The notes below the pieces were generated by a model that was not told where the DNA came from, searched no databases, and was given only the letters and a program-made list of their open reading frames with translations. Positions 62,851-64,000 of a stretch of 64,000 bases of DNA are shown piece after piece (position 1 is the first letter of the stretch; every line of letters begins with the position of its first letter). The position numbers and the translations under genes are program-made. This stretch comes from Catonia carolina. Taxonomy: Eukaryota; Arthropoda; Insecta; Hemiptera; Achilidae. Location of the stretch: the NCBI GenBank assembly GCA_035578175.1, contig JAQMRL010000007.1, positions 51,737,227 through 51,801,226 on the forward strand, in the 5' to 3' direction.

Positions 62851-64000
62851 GCAGTGTAAAACTATAACCTTTAACACCTGATTCGTACAGATAAGATAAA
62901 TAAAAAATAATTCGGCGACAGCATTCGCTTAATTGTCGTAGCGAAAGTAGAAACAGAAAAATTACGATCCCGCTAGCTGTAATTTTATAGAGTTTTAGGC
63001 CTGTAATCAGTGTTTATGTAGGCAGCTTGTTCCAATATTACAATTTTATAAGCATTATCAGATGCGACTTTTTAACGTTCCGAAACCGAACAATTCATGC
63101 GTTCTCTTAAGCAAGGTAGGCTTATAAAATTACTTATTTTCAATCCAATTTGTCAGTAAACTAAAATGCTGGCTGTTGAAATTGTTGTGCAATGAAAGTT
63201 GTTTTTTAGGTAAGCAGCGGAAAAGGTGGTTTGAGCGTTTAAAATCTTTTCTGAGTGAGATGAGTTGAGTTGGTTTACATGGTCTTCTCACAGCGTTTAT
63301 AATTATACTTATCAGAATGCCAGTCCTTCGGAAAATCATGTACTTTCGACTCTCCAAATGACACCTGTATTTCATTATCAACAGGGTTTGATTGTAAAAT
63401 GAAATTCATGAATCTCAGATGAGAGAACTCTGACTAGTGTCATTTATACCTCTACCTCTTCTGTTCTTACGTGCTTTAGTCATATAATTGGCTGACCCTG
63501 TGATAAATATGAATACATATTTTCGGTCAGGAACTAGCAAATTACGTGCAAAAAATGTTTAACACTCTACCTTTTCATTATGGCCACAATAAATTTCATA
63601 CATCTTAAAATACAGGAACTAATGAAATAAGAGTAAAGCCAGAAAACCTTTTTCGAAATTACATCGGCCATTATATCATCATTTTGTGAGACCGTTGATT
63701 ATTATTTTTCGACTAATGCTCGTTGGTAGAGCAAAATAGTTTTCTTGTTATAAAACGGATTAATGAGGTATATTTTCTTACCCGGTAGAATATTGACTTT
63801 GTTTCTTCTCAAGATATTTTGAATTAGATTTTTCAGTTGCCGTCTACGTATCGTAATATTTATTTACAGTTGTATAAAGTCATTCCCTTAAAAATATGAT
63901 ACATTACTGGCCAAAAATTAGGTTACAAAAATCGAACAACTAGGGAAAATAGATAACTCTCTTTTGTTTTTTTTCTTTGTGTCGTTATCGAATGAACACT
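62851..64000 (+). repeat. Satellite unit U32, cut by the window end
   Basis: Matches u1-u1150 with no indel; the array evidently continues beyond the window. Confidence 0.96.

Larger units (their letters stand above)
1..64000 (+). repeat. Tandem satellite array, 1,852-bp unit, about 31 copies, interrupted once
   Basis: The same 1,852-bp sequence recurs head to tail across the whole window except 9543-15982. Copies align base for base and are all in one orientation. The unit is AT-rich with no subunit periodicity obvious outside the CCAAT block at u1397-u1632. No rRNA, 5S, histone or snRNA sequence was recognised in it. Length and near-identity suggest a concerted-evolution satellite, perhaps heterochromatic. 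That location is an inference, because no flanking unique DNA is present. Apart from the features listed separately, I see nothing further in the unit. Confidence 0.98.

Noticed and set aside
1..64000. CRISPR-like array
   Set aside because: The repeats are 1.85 kb, contiguous and without unique spacers, in a eukaryotic context.

Overview
The window is eukaryotic, AT-rich repetitive DNA, most likely from an arthropod and probably an insect. The evidence is a Ty3/Gypsy-type LTR retrotransposon with an insect-style core promoter (TATAAAA, then TCAGT with the A 27 bp further on), a CAAAATGG gag start context and a tRNA-Leu-type primer-binding site. There is no prokaryotic gene organisation. No host protein-coding gene is recognisable.

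Almost everything is one head-to-tail tandem array of a 1,852-bp satellite unit. I use unit coordinates u1-u1852, with u1 at window base 1. There are 32 copies: U1-U5 (1-9260), U6 broken by the retrotransposon (9261-9542 and 15983-16529), U7-U31 (16530-62850) and the start of U32 (62851-64000). Uninterrupted copies differ at only a few bases each, and lengths run from 1,850 to 1,858 because of small indels. The unit is not featureless. About 240 bp (u1397-u1632) are packed with seven CCAAT/ATTGG boxes, a perfect TGACGTCA palindrome, related TGACGT motifs and an ATGCGCAT palindrome. This looks like a promoter repeated once per unit. Four same-strand ATTGG boxes sit in a 46-47 bp register. Each unit also carries an 83-codon minus-strand ORF with no recognised product and a short tRNA D-arm-like segment.

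The one mobile element (9543-15980, + strand) has a 5'-truncated LTR, a PBS inside a 10-bp inverted-repeat stem, gag (408 aa, CCHC zinc knuckle), pol (protease, RT, RNase H, integrase with a GPY module), a polypurine tract and a complete 779-bp 3' LTR. Pol lies in the -1 frame. The junction is a textbook programmed frameshift site: G GGA AAC, a 7-nt spacer, then a predicted H-type pseudoknot holding the gag stop codon in a loop. There is no env.

The element and the array date each other. The two LTRs differ at about a dozen of roughly 563 aligned positions. The interrupted unit U6 is visibly more diverged than its neighbours and carries a 763-bp internal deletion, as if the insertion removed it from homogenisation. 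Elsewhere, rare variants are shared by non-adjacent units: a hairpin-forming template-switch mutation in U15, U18, U19 and U27, and linked variants that cross unit borders. This records unequal exchange or gene conversion. U28 has a unique 17-bp patch whose right edge coincides with the retrotransposon insertion point.
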